A stretch of 64,000 nt of DNA from Cyathus striatus (Eukaryota; Basidiomycota; Agaricomycetes; Agaricales; Nidulariaceae): assembly GCA_025738555.1 (NCBI GenBank), contig JAOVFP010000001.1:8246001-8310000 (forward strand), given 5' to 3'. A program made the translations under genes and the position numbers. This document shows, piece by piece, positions 35,446-45,589 of the stretch (positions are counted from its first letter, which is position 1; each line of letters begins with the position of its first letter). The notes beneath the pieces are model-generated. The model saw only the letters and a program-made list of their open reading frames with translations, was not told where the DNA came from and searched no databases.

Positions 35446-37075
35446 CATTTGATTCGCATCACGTGAACTGTCTGACTGTTATAAACGACACAGCCACGTG
35501 CTTGAAAATTCCTCCCTCCCCGCCAACTCCTCGCTCTCTCTCCTCCTCTCTTCCTTTATTATCTCTTGTCCTGCTTTCCATGTTATAGCTGGAGCTTATT
35601 TTATGACTCTCATCAAGAATTTACATTCCGGCCTGGGAGGGAAGAAGGAACGATAGCTCGACCGCGATACCCATGATGCAGCACCCACATACAATACAAT
35701 AGTCAAGTTGTTCAATGCCCACCTCCCCAGCCCTAAAAAGACGTCACACGCACGAATAGCGCTGCTTTCTCTTCCTCGAGCGCGAGCAAAGGATGGTGGA
35801 GGACGTAGCGTTCAAGTTAACTGAGGTGAGATCATGTCATCTGTCTTTTGCGTTTGCTTTTCTCGAGTTCCTGTCTCGGTTGGGAATCAACGAGGTGGTT
35901 GGAGATCTTCATTTGTGGGTGTAGGTTTGGCTAGAATGGATAACGCCGCAACGGCTAATTGGCTACGTCCCCATTGTGAATAGTAACGGTATCGCTGGAG
36001 CATTGAGCGTAGCGACGATTGCGGGATGGATCTAGTGTGAAGCGATGGTCCTGTTGAACGGGAGGGGGAAATAATGCCGTTACAGTATCCACCTTCTCTC
36101 CTGTCTAGTCTGTGGAAGAAGGTACTGCGTTATGGTACGGTGAACGCAAAGAGGAGCCTTACCCATTCTCGATGGTACCGCGATCCTCGGAGGAATGTGA
36201 TGAGCGATTCGTTATGAGTGAGGAAACTCGCTGTGCTAGTCCTGTATCGTTTCACAGTACCACCTTCCAATTCTGTTGGATGTACAGTCTCGTTGTTCGC
36301 TACTTGCGCTCGTAGAACTTGTTTATTTTGTGGTTCTGTCCAACTAACCTCGCGCCTCCTATTCTATCTTGGATCCGACCAAGGTTTCAATTGCCGTCTT
36401 TATCTTCTTATTTTCGCATTTCTTCCTTCTTTCCGTTCTTTGTGTTTCAAGTCTACCATACATATAACGTAATAATCTAGTAAAATCCACTTGGAACAAT
36501 ATCAAATGCTGATTCACGCCTTTCGTTCTGTCAAAGCCGAGTTCAGCGACTTGGACGAGATGAGGTGGACTGTGCGCTGCGTACTCGGGTACTTGCCTTC
36601 CCTTCCTTCAATGTTCCTTCTTTCTTCCCCCTTCCTTCTTCCGTACATGTCCTCGATACACAATACTGACTCTATTCGCTAGTAATACCGCTTCCCCGCA
36701 GTCCCCTTCAGCACAAGACACCCACACCCACCTGTCCCAATGCAGTCACGCCCAAAACACAAATCGCCCCTCAGAACCCTCCTAATCGTATTGCACCTAC
36801 AACAACTTCGCATGCGCACCCCACCATGTACGTATGACCCCTAAAAATGGAAACACAGTGTTTCTCATACGTGCGTTTTGCGTGTACATTATCTACCAGC
36901 GAAAGTAGTACTAGGAAATCGATCTGGAAGAGAGACAAGAGTGCTTAGAGAAGTACAGTCGATGAGCGTGGCAAGGGCTTAGCAGAGCGAGAGAGGAAGG
37001 TGGGCTGTAGTTTATGGGGCGAGTGGAAGCCTAACTAAGAATTACCGCACCACCAACGTCACATTCCTCCTTGTT
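35446..37075 (+). pseudogene. R-family repeat gene, copy R5 (no partner)
   Basis: CACGTG at 35460, CT-rich leader (35530-35555), first block (35755-35825) ending CTGAGGTGAG, the uninterrupted CTTTATC site (36398-36404) used to validate the foldback insertion, and the second block EQYQMLIHAFRSVKAEFSDL from 36495, which is open for over 30 codons. A third block with CCTCAGAACCCTCC is at 36770. It ends near 37075 without an adjacent DUF6533 gene. Confidence 0.62.
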
Positions 37076-37119
37076 AATTTTCCTCTTTCTCCGAATCGAT
37101 CGAAGTGGATGAGCGAGGT

Positions 37120-37374
37120 TCATCGAGTAGCTTGAAACTTCGTAAAAGTACCTGGTAAAGGGTATTCTAGGGTGATGTTGCTGGCGGTTTCAAGCATCCT
37201 CGCTAGCGCACGTACATCGTTGAGGTCATTTGTAGGGCGGGTGACGTCTTTGCGTAGAGTCATAACGGCCAGTAAGACATCAGATGATGATGGAAGGGAA
37301 GATTGCAGAATATCAGAGATGCGACGGTTGCGGGCGGACGAATTGTTAGAGGTAGTGCCTCGTGTTCGTTTCAT
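37120..37374 (-). CDS. Small ORF, 84 residues, unknown
   Basis: - strand frame beginning MKRTRGTTSNNSSARNRRIS with a serine/asparagine-rich start and a helical-looking middle (RALARMLETASNITLEYPL). No relative in the window and no known domain. It sits just 3' of R5. It could be an exon of a larger gene or chance; upstream sequence gives no clear splice partner. Confidence 0.25.
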   Translation of the reverse strand: MKRTRGTTSNNSSARNRRISDILQSSLPSSSDVLLAVMTLRKDVTRPTNDLNDVRALARMLETASNITLEYPLPGTFTKFQATR

Positions 37375-38692
37375 CTACCACATCTCTCTTATCTCCATGT
37401 CCTCCAAGATTGCTAGCCATGACTCTCCACCTGTACATCTCCGAATCTGATGATCATGGTATGAGGATTCGGTGGACGCTTGTCACTAGTGCTGTTTACA
37501 TCATAACAGCTAAAAGAGTCATAAAGGGCATCATGAAAGGCTGTCGTGTCGGAACAGCCTCGCTGAATGACGGTACATGACAGGACAAGAGTATCTTCGT
37601 TGCAGCAGTAAGGAAACGGCCTTTTACATGGGATAGTAGAATATACGTACCTTCATTGCAGCAGTAAGGAAACGGCAACGAAGGGAAAAGAAAGATAGAC
37701 TGTTTATATATGAGAGGAAAGATACCAGTGCGATCAAATAAGTGCTTAGGGGGAACGGTTGAATAGGAGAGAGGGAACAAGGGAAAAGGTATTGGATAGA
37801 GGAAGGAAAGGTATTGGAATAAGAGAGCGTCATGGGATGAGAAGAGAGGAGGAAAGGGTGGAGACAAGAGAGTACTCGGCACGTGTGTGTCGAGTATTGG
37901 CATTGCGGTCATATGTGGTAAGATTGGTGGTAGCCAGGCTTACACATCATATGCGATCCAAACCAACGACTTGTGCCCACATTTCTGGTTGCCCTGGGAG
38001 ACGATATTTATAACGTGATATAATTGCATACTGCACACTCGCGTTAACCACCAAAAAATGACTGTGTTGGCATTAATATAATTGCATGCTCTAAGCTAGG
38101 GTATTAATAGGCATGCATACGCATACTCAATGTATTTGAGTGCGCATTGAGCGTACATTAATTAGTAAAGCATATATATCCACGATCATATATTTATGCC
38201 TAAAATACGTGACCATGTCGAGACGGTGAGCGTCTATATATAATGTTGGGTGTGAGGCTTAAGTTAAGGGCATACAAAAAATAATAGTATGATAATTTAT
38301 AGAGTGAGTGTGCAAAGTCGAATTTTGAGCTGCGAAGTTGTTGAGATGAGCGCGTATTACGTACTATGTTGTAACATCCATAAGGTTACATTTCTATTAC
38401 AATCCAAAATAATGTTATAATCACGAGTAATACATTTTCACGCTCACGTTTGAGCGTGCGCGCTCAAAACTAGTACCCCGTGGAGGCTCTATTCATCGAT
38501 CTATACAATGAATCATGGTGGCTTGCACAGGGATGTATATCAATCGAATGATCAAGTCAAAAACCTTTGCCTTTCAGGGGTTTCTGGGTGTAAGGATTCC
38601 TATAATACGAGGTATAACCCCATCACGCTCAAAAATTCCTGTATGGTGCCTTTATCTCCTCTCTGTAAACATTAAAGCCGCCCCCAACTACT
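37375..38692. other. Spacer with a short duplication and a hairpin
   Basis: TTGCAGCAGTAAGGAAACGG occurs twice (about 37599 and 37657, 58 bp apart). A purine-rich stretch spans 37770-37870. At 38448-38470 GTTTGAGCG and CGCTCAAAAC form a 4-nt-loop hairpin. The - strand proline/serine-rich frame at 37496-37912 reads the purine-rich stretch backwards and is not called. Confidence 0.4.
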
Positions 38693-39994
38693 ATGGGTCA
38701 AATTTCTCTCAAAAAAGCATACCTTCTCGCTGCTTACTTCGAGGTAAGCTTAGTTTGCAATCGGTGAAATGCACAACAGTCAAACATTAATTCTTTGACT
38801 TCAGGGGCTGGTATATGGTAAGTATTCGGTACTGGTTGTAGTATAAGATTCCGAAGTCCACATTAACCCGCAACGCAGGTGTCTTCCTATGCTGCCTCTT
38901 TGGAGTTACACTGTACTTAAAGTTTAATCCCACTTATAACAAGAGACAACGGGACAATCACACATCGGTAATTAAATTGTTATACTTGAGTGAAAGCGAT
39001 TTAATGATTAATACTTTGAAGGTCATGATAAGCATTTCCGCTATAATGTTTTTTATCGCCACGTTTCACCTCTCTATTAATTGCTACCGCCTTCTCCAAG
39101 GCTACGTTGATAAATGTATTGCTCCCTCTGGACCAGCTATATACCTTAGCAACCTCAAGTCTTGGCACTATATTCTAAAAGATGTTCTTTTTGGAATTCA
39201 ACAAACTCTTGGTAGTTCTGCAGCGGTAAGGTTACAGTTTACATGCCTCAATTGTAATGTTTTAAACAAACAATTAGATATATCGTACATGGGTATTATG
39301 GAGTTACGACTGGAAGGTCATTGTCTTGCCAATTATATTACTTACAATTGATATAAGTACGCTTTTCTCGCAAGTTTTTGATGCCTAGTAGCCTCATGCT
39401 TACAATTGTGAACAGTTGTTGGCTCCCTCATTTGTGCCGCATATACTGAGATTGGTTCGATATTCAGTATTATTGTGTTTGACAGCTTGGTCCGGACATA
39501 CAACTCGGTTGCCTTCGCTTTGAGTGTTATCACCGTTGGACTCATGAGCTACCGTATCTGGATTACACACCGAAATGCAGCCGATTATCATGTTGGCAAA
39601 GGAAAACTACTCCCCATTATGTGGATTTTGATAGAGTCTGCTGCTCTTCAGATAATAACGGAATTTATACTTTTGGTTTCCTTCTTCTCATACGACAACT
39701 CCCGATATATTCTACTGGAATGGATTATACCAATGGTTGTAAGTCTTCAGTTTAGAGCATAAATATTAGAGAGTTTTTAAACACCCAGCTTGGATATAGG
39801 GTATCACATTCAACTCAACCACAGTCCGCATAAAACTCCAGTCTTTCAAGGAGACAGGAATGCAAATGAAGGGTGCAAGTAACCCAGTTCAAACCATTGG
39901 AAGCATACCTCTGCATCACATTAAACTAAATATTACCGAAGAGGCTGATGATGATTTAGCACATTCGAGAAGGATACCTGAGAGTTCCATATAG
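38693..39994 (+). CDS. Seven-helix membrane protein of an Agaricomycete family, apparently intact
   Basis: A spliced gene reads cleanly. Exon 1 is 38693-38743 (MGQISLKKAYLLAAYFE); exon 2 is 38805-38817 (13 nt, GLVYG shared with exon 3); exon 3 is from 38879 (VFLCCLFGVTLYLKF) to 39225, possibly with one more intron near 38968; then 39278 onward IYRTWVLWSYDWKVIVLPII, a further exon with NSVAFALSVITVGLMSYRIW and IESAALQIITEFILLVSF to 39738, and the last exon 39800-39994 (GITFNSTTVRIKLQSF...), stop TAG 39992-39994. All junctions checked are GT-AG and in phase. The E-YG start, IYR-W and RIW...ESAAL pattern are typical of mushroom seven-helix proteins of unknown function, distinct from the DUF6533 copies. 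It is the only single-copy, undamaged gene I can defend here. Confidence 0.78.
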
Positions 39995-40139
39995 TGACAT
40001 ATAAGGAGCTCAGAGATGGTTTCTTGAAGGCACGTTTCGGGAGCGTGCTGCATCCATAAACGTGCACAAATGATTTTCTTTTTTCAACATGTAATTATAC
40101 ACTAGATTTCAACTGCAGTTTAGGTCTGCTTTTAGTCAA

Positions 40140-40430
40140 TTCTTTGGGCCATTGGGTCGTACTTAAGGTAACCCACTCGCCCATCAGAACTCCCCGAATT
40201 ATATTACGTCCACACCAACCATGCGCTTGCACCACACCGTGTGTGTATATGTCCGCGACAAAAAGCTCAGTTTGTATCTCTTCGTGTCCCATCCTAACAC
40301 GATACACCTCCCCTACGGCACTCCGAGCTCTCAAAATGGCTCTGGTATCGGCACCGACACAAGACCCTGAAGTTTGACAATGAAACCATTGTCTCTTCGC
40401 AAACTCCCTCAACCTGTTCTTTCTTTCTAC
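40140..40430 (+). pseudogene. R-family fragment
   Basis: CAGAACTCCCCGAATTATAT and CACACCGTGTGTGTATATGT match the third block of R4 (31580-31660) and R5 (36770). The part 40277-40420 also matches, inverted and interrupted, 48120-48174 plus 49356-49432 in the kinesin intron. It is probably the left remnant of the R partner of DUF6533 copy 7. Confidence 0.55.
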
Positions 40431-40692
40431 ATTGCACATAAGTATAAATACATATATTCTATGGCACAGGTACTTCGTTAAAATTGGGTTTTTACTTATG
40501 TTTATTGTTATTAACTCTTCAGTATTCATTTATCTACCATGATGATGATATTAAAAACATATAATCATGACGGAGTGTTCAATTTTATGAGAAAGGAATG
40601 TGAGAACATATTTCAAAACATAAGCCTGCAGATTAGATAATGTATCTACGATGTCGATCTTTGAATTAATGATTAGCATTTAATATGTAGTA

Positions 40693-41393
40693 CAGTCGAA
40701 ATCCTCCTAACCCATACCCGAGACAACCCATAACTCCTTATACCCCATGGCATTTCATGGCTCCCAAGTTGGGAGGCAGGGATTTCGGTAAAAAACCCAT
40801 AATTTAGCCATACCCCATACCCATACCCCTTGGTCAAAAAAAACCCATAGGTTTAGTTACTATATATGGTAGTCAAAACTGTCTCTGTACGCAATATACG
40901 CAAAGCTAACTACAATTTTGTGGATCATAGTAATCATTCTACAGCTTACACACTTCTTGTTCTTAATTTCATTCTCCACATTACTCTGATAACTGATTGA
41001 CTGCACATATCCAGGAAAAAAGTAGGTGCCTAAGATTTTTATAATGAATATAAAAAGAAAGTTATTACACATGGTTTTTGCATGGCTTGCAGATGAAAAG
41101 TCTTTACTGAATTGTTGTGGAAGAGGTAGCTTGAAGAAGCTAAGTCCGGGTCATTGAAGCTTATTATTTATTTGAATTAAGTTATGTATCAAGTTTCTAC
41201 TACTTAAGTATTACCTTGAAGTAGTATAAAAATGCAACATTGTATGTTTAATTAATTTGTCGCTGATTTGTCATGTTTTTCATCGGCCGGAATATAATTC
41301 CCACGGGTGGTACGTTCCACCTATACCATGGCTCCTAAAAAGCCATAGCCCAAGCTACCTCCGGAGGGGTATGGGTTAAAAGGATTTCGACTG
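40693..41393. mobile_element. Tc1/mariner-like MITE, 701 bp
   Basis: Perfect TA duplication (40691-40692, 41394-41395). Terminal inverted repeats of about 27 bp begin CAGTCGAAATCCT and continue to AACCCATACCC with two mismatches. TA target and CAGT-start ends are typical of Tc1/mariner/pogo-class elements. No transposase: the only sizeable frame (40860-41072, - strand) shows no catalytic motif. It splits an R fragment. Confidence 0.88.
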
Positions 41394-41395
41394 TA

Positions 41396-41915
41396 CTTAT
41401 GACGCTTACGTTCTGGTCTGCGAGCCGATCAGGGAACTGACGTGCTAATTCGTCCTCTACCATTTGATCATCCACTTTTCTGTCTACGTCGTCGTCACTA
41501 TAGGCTGCATCTACTCTTGTTATATTCTCTTTTTCACGAAAGACACAGGCGGGAACGGTACGGAGTTTCAAGAAGAAGTGGATATTATGCAGATTGTCCA
41601 TTCACCTCAGAGGCTGATACGATACGAATTGGATACGAAGGATGGTGAGCATGGGGAGGAGGACGATATGTTTTCTGCGAAGAATTTGGATAGTCTGCTA
41701 GGAGGTTGAGGACCATGGGCTGTGTGATATGTTCCAACTTCCACGATGCCAAGTAGGCGCCGGCAAGGCGTGACGCTGTTTTTCATTCTTGTGACTTTAC
41801 CCAATGCACCGTCTATATGCTACGCTTTCCAGATACATGCATTTGTCCAAGGCAACGGTATAGTGTATTATAACTCAGTGATCCCCACTACTACTAGTAC
41901 TTATACTACTCTGAA
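41396..41915 (+). pseudogene. R-family 3' fragment
   Basis: It starts inside the acidic C-terminal region: CTGATCAGG...GACGTGC... (41425) parallels TACGAGCTGATCAGGGCGCTGACG in R6 (54892), and LDSLLGG (41688) with CCAAGTAGGCGCCGG corresponds to the conserved tail of R1/R4. It ends tail-to-tail against DUF6533 copy 7. Confidence 0.55.
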
Positions 41916-41918
41916 CAT

Positions 41919-43728
41919 CTAAACCAGATTCATTTCGTGTTCTTCCTCCGAGTTGTTTGTTGTACAAAGTACACGGTGAGCGAAGAAGATGGACCGTGAC
42001 ACGGAGGGAGCACTTCCATTTCCATCCATGTCTGATATTTTCCGTAAATTCAGTATTAATCGAGACCCCTGATGTATTCTAAAATTTAATTGTTCGACAG
42101 CATGGATTATGTATAACCAACCGTAAATGATAGAGCTGCAGCGTAACACCTGCAAACATATGAGAAATGATTCAATCAGCAACAGTAGCAAAGGTATTTA
42201 CGGGGAAAAACAAAGATTAAATAATATTCCACTGGGATCGATTGTACTCCACGTCTGAGGTACCGTAAATACTAAAAGAATTTTTAATTAGAATACCACT
42301 TCACTGAACATATTTCGAGACATCGCTCACCAAATACAATGAAGAAATATAGTGTTCCATCTTGTATAAAGGATATCATAATAGGAAAGTTACTTCTTCT
42401 GCTTTGCAGCATGATTTGGCGCAATCCTCCTTGAGTAACACTGACATCCTTCCAAAATCTGAAGATAGTAAGTAGAAACATAGTAACTGTTGACAGAAAA
42501 TAAGTAGATGCTCCTGTAATGTTGGAGTGAATGTAAGTACAGTGGATGACAAGGTTGATTCCAACGTAAACAATTGAAAGCAAGTCGAGAAGGCTTGCAT
42601 TTTCAATATCCTCTTCCTTTACGACACACACCAATCTTGGAATATCGAGAAGATGTGTACTTTGTGCGATGGCGGGTAGTACGGAAGAAGTGAACAGTAT
42701 CTAAAAATGATGGTTATAGTGCACTGTGCAACAATTACGCGAGAAGGCCGTTATTTAGCTCACCAAAAATTCTACTAGATAATTTCCACACATACATCAA
42801 TCTTAATCCAAAATTAATACTGCAGCTTACCGGTTAAACATAGTCCTAGAAACCACACAACTATTTTTATGTTAAGATTAGTAATTCACAGGTTTGCTTA
42901 ATGGTTGGGTGGAAAGCACACTTTTTCTGCCGTTCCCGTAACATGCACTAACTCGGAATGCAAAAATAAGATCTGTTGCTGTGTAAATTATGATTGATCC
43001 CCTATATAACTGCCGTTATATTTCATAGAGAAGAATGGCTAAATAAAATTGCTTACATTTGTTCATACCAGAAACCAGCTCGACAGCTATAGCGTAGGTT
43101 AGAATTTGATATATCCAGTTCTTCCGTAATTACAGCTTATTTCGCAGAGTCAGTTTAAAATCGTAAATTAGTGTGGAATTACTGACTTTAAGTCATACAT
43201 TTCCGAATGCTTCAAAGGATGATGCTAGAACAATAAGGTAGGTTTCAACTAAAATGTTAAACGTTGATTAAACACTAATACAAAGGAAATTGTTCATTCT
43301 GTTGGAATCAGAAATATGCCTTCAATTAAGTAAATGGAACATACATGAGAAGCACAAGACAATAGTATCTTGCGATAATATAAAGAACCTTGGGAATGGA
43401 CCATTTCATTCCACTGGAAACGGCTTTAAGATATACTATCTTGCACAATAAGATACTCTTCTCACTACCAGATGTATTTTACCTGAATAGTTTCAACCTT
43501 GAGCTTTAATATGTAAGTTCATAGCATGTGAATAACAATACCTCATCGAGAAAGCAGTAAACGATATCATACAGGAGGGAAGATATAATAGCGACTAAAT
43601 AATATAGATCTGAAATAAGATCTGACATGGCATAATAATGACTTACCATAGACCATATTTGTTGCAATAATGATATATACATGGCTAATTATTTCGTCTA
43701 AGGGAATTCCAAAGTAGGTGTCGCTCAT
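41919..43728 (-). CDS. DUF6533-type membrane protein, copy 7
   Basis: Start at 43728 (MSDTYFGIPLDEIISHVYII). Intron 1 is GTAAGTC...TTATTTAG; signature exon VAIISSLLYDIVYCFLDE; VKYIWY; GMKWSIPKVLYIIARYYC; YTATDLIFAFRVSACYGNG; IVWFLGLCLT; microexon (42764-42774); LLDIPRLVCVVKEEDIENAS...YVGINLVIHC; VTMFLLTIFRFWKDVSVTQG; NFPIMISFIQDGTLYFFIVF; and a complete tail NGSAPSVSRSIFFAHRV...EEEHEMNLV ending at 41919. One base fewer than copy 6 in the poorly resolved exon 5 region leaves a possible frameshift there. Otherwise open; likely expressed from its own TATA promoter. Confidence 0.7.
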
Positions 43729-43776
43729 GGTGAAGCTGTGTAAGATGTAAGGTGGGAGACACAAAACCAAATTCAA

Positions 43777-43787
43777 ATATATATATA
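43777..43787 (-). promoter_or_regulatory. TATA-like element of DUF6533 copy 7
   Basis: TATATATATTTG on the - strand lies about 50-58 bp before the ATG, followed by CTCCCACCTTACATCTTACACAGCTTCACCATGAGC. The leader and the TTCACCATG start context are shared with copies 4, 6 and 8. Confidence 0.55.
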
Positions 43788-44299
43788 GAGTAAGCTTTCT
43801 ACTCCTTGTATAGCTTAGGATTCACTCACTTTAGAACCTCGATAACACTTCACAGCACACAACATATTAGTAGAATTTCACGGACATCACAGGAACTTCG
43901 ATCATCCGTTAAGGAGTGTCCCAGAAGTGCTAATCAGTTGTGTTCTCATCTTTTGTAGAATTCCTCCGTACGGCAGAACTAATAAACAAGACTAACGGAA
44001 TTTAGTTCAGGTCAATCTAAAAATGACATGCACTAACTAACCTTGTTTACAATCTTCAGAAGTTTACTGCACTTTGATCGAGTAGGTGTTTCTTATCTAT
44101 CAACGATGTGATAAAATATATTGCGCTAAACCTCTTTTGCATGTCCGAAGATTGTGATCCGTGATTTTTTATTAAAGCTGTAGTGGGCCATGGCAAACCT
44201 ACCGGTCGGCGGTCGCCGATCTACACTAAGCGAAACATGTTCAGTCTGATGTGCATCATTAGCAGTTGTACAGGGTCAAGTATACTATAATTCCCCCGC
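43788..44299. other. Spacer upstream of copy 7
   Basis: No gene seen. GAACCTCGATAACACTTCACAGCAC at about 43843-43867 is the conserved upstream block also present before copies 6 and 8. Confidence 0.4.
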
Positions 44300-44325
44300 A
44301 GTTTAGACCACCCATCAATTAGACT
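44300..44325 (+). repeat. Left copy of a 26-bp inverted repeat
   Basis: It begins AGTTTAGACCACCCATCAAT. The exact reverse complement is at 52368-52393, 8.1 kb away. Similarity continues outward on both sides (TAC-TATA-(A/G)TTC-CC before it). The block between contains the kinesin pseudogene and TPR gene but no DUF6533 or full R copy. Confidence 0.75.
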
Positions 44326-44404
44326 ATCACAGGTTTGTCACAGCTAAGCATGAGCATATCCGTACTCCGACAGATCAACTTGCTTGCAAGGTACTCTCTT
44401 GGTA

Positions 44405-44776
44405 GTCCAGAAGCCGAGCCGTCTAAAATGAGATCACGCTGGCGTCACATGACCGGCATGGGGTATCTCGTCGATAGGTGGTCCAGTTAGTCTGGAGGCC
44501 GTCCTGTCTATCGCCGATCTCACGCTGGCATCACATGACTGGCGTGGGGGTATCTCGTCGATAGACGGTCCGGTAAAATTGGTCAAGTTTGAAACAGGCG
44601 TCCCTTACGCACGTGCGACGCGCCCACTTCCCTCGCTCGCTCCTTCAATATACTCACTCCTCCCCTTGTCCCCTCCGTTCTCTATACCCGTTAGCTTTTC
44701 CAAACTTCGAAGAATGCCCTCAAACACCAAGAAGACCAACGAAAGCACATCAACCAGCGTAACGAGATCAGCATAA
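44405..44776 (+). pseudogene. Kinesin 5' end, copy a (promoter plus first codons)
   Basis: An imperfect tandem pair of about 110 bp (GAGATCACGCTGGCGTCACATGACCGGCATG..., then again at 44516) leads into TCCGGTAAAATTGGTCAAG, a CT-rich leader and ATG at 44714 (MPSNTKKTNESTSTSVTRSA, then stop). It is an isolated 5' end: the reading frame does not continue. Confidence 0.65.
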
Positions 44777-45185
44777 CCGCAGAAATATCAATCAATCCTG
44801 GAATTTCTAGCAGATGGAGGGTTTAGGGAACCGTGAAAAGGATCTATTAGTTGAGGAAGAGTCTTTGGAAACCTCAGGTGCATTCAGTAGTTGAATTTAA
44901 GTCAGCTAGGGACTGAGAACTTGCACTGCTTACTTCTAGTGACGCTGAATTACATAGCAAGCAAACTGGGGCCAAATCTCGTACCGCTTGCCACTTGGTA
45001 ATCTTTGAAGTTTGGCTAGGAAGAATATTTTATATTTATTTAAGACAGTGTTTGGACGGCCTATCTAAGTCCTGTATCATGGATTGTACAACATAAGAGA
45101 TCTCTAGTATCTACTATACTGCATGTAGTATACAATTTGAAATTGTCTCGATATGGCCCATGGGGGTCGTCTAATCTTTCCATAG

Positions 45186-45560
45186 CTAGTATTTCTTGAA
45201 ATGGGCTCGGGTTTGCGTAGGGGACGGGGGAGTAAAGGGGAGGACAGCTTCTGTGAGACTGCTTGTACTGCAGTGCAGCGTGGTGGACTCGTTAGGGAAT
45301 CGGAATCCGGATGAGGTGCTTTCATTGATCTTCTTGGTGTAAATAGACACTTGAGGGTAATCTTCGATGTTAGAGGAGGTCACATTGCATAGAGACCGGA
45401 GGGAACAAATGGATGAACAGGCATATTGAAGGAGCGAGCGAGGGAAGTGGGCGCGTCGCACGCGCGTAAGGGACGCCTGTTTCAAACTTGACCAATTTTA
45501 CCGGACCGTCTATCGACGAGATACCCCCACGCCAGTCATGTGATGCCAGCGTGATCTCGT
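45186..45560 (-). pseudogene. Kinesin 5' end, copy b (inverted)
   Basis: Reverse-oriented relative of copy a: the promoter half 45430-45560 matches 44500-44640 inverted, and the N-terminal frame contains TKKINESTSSGFRFPNEST with a Ser/Thr/Pro-rich continuation typical of kinesin N-terminal extensions. Opposite strand to the main gene. Confidence 0.6.
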
Positions 45561-45589
45561 CTTAGACGGTTCGGCCTACCGGACTACGG

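Noticed and set aside
37496..37912. 138-residue Pro/Ser/Phe-rich - frame
   Set aside because: It is the reverse reading of a purine-rich stretch and a short tandem duplication.
42760..42800. LMYVWKLSS-like segment taken at first as an exon of the DUF6533 genes, with apparent stops in copies 3 and 9
   Set aside because: A GT-AG intron of about 56 nt ending in CTAG removes it, leaving an 11-nt microexon that joins in phase; the 'stops' are intronic.
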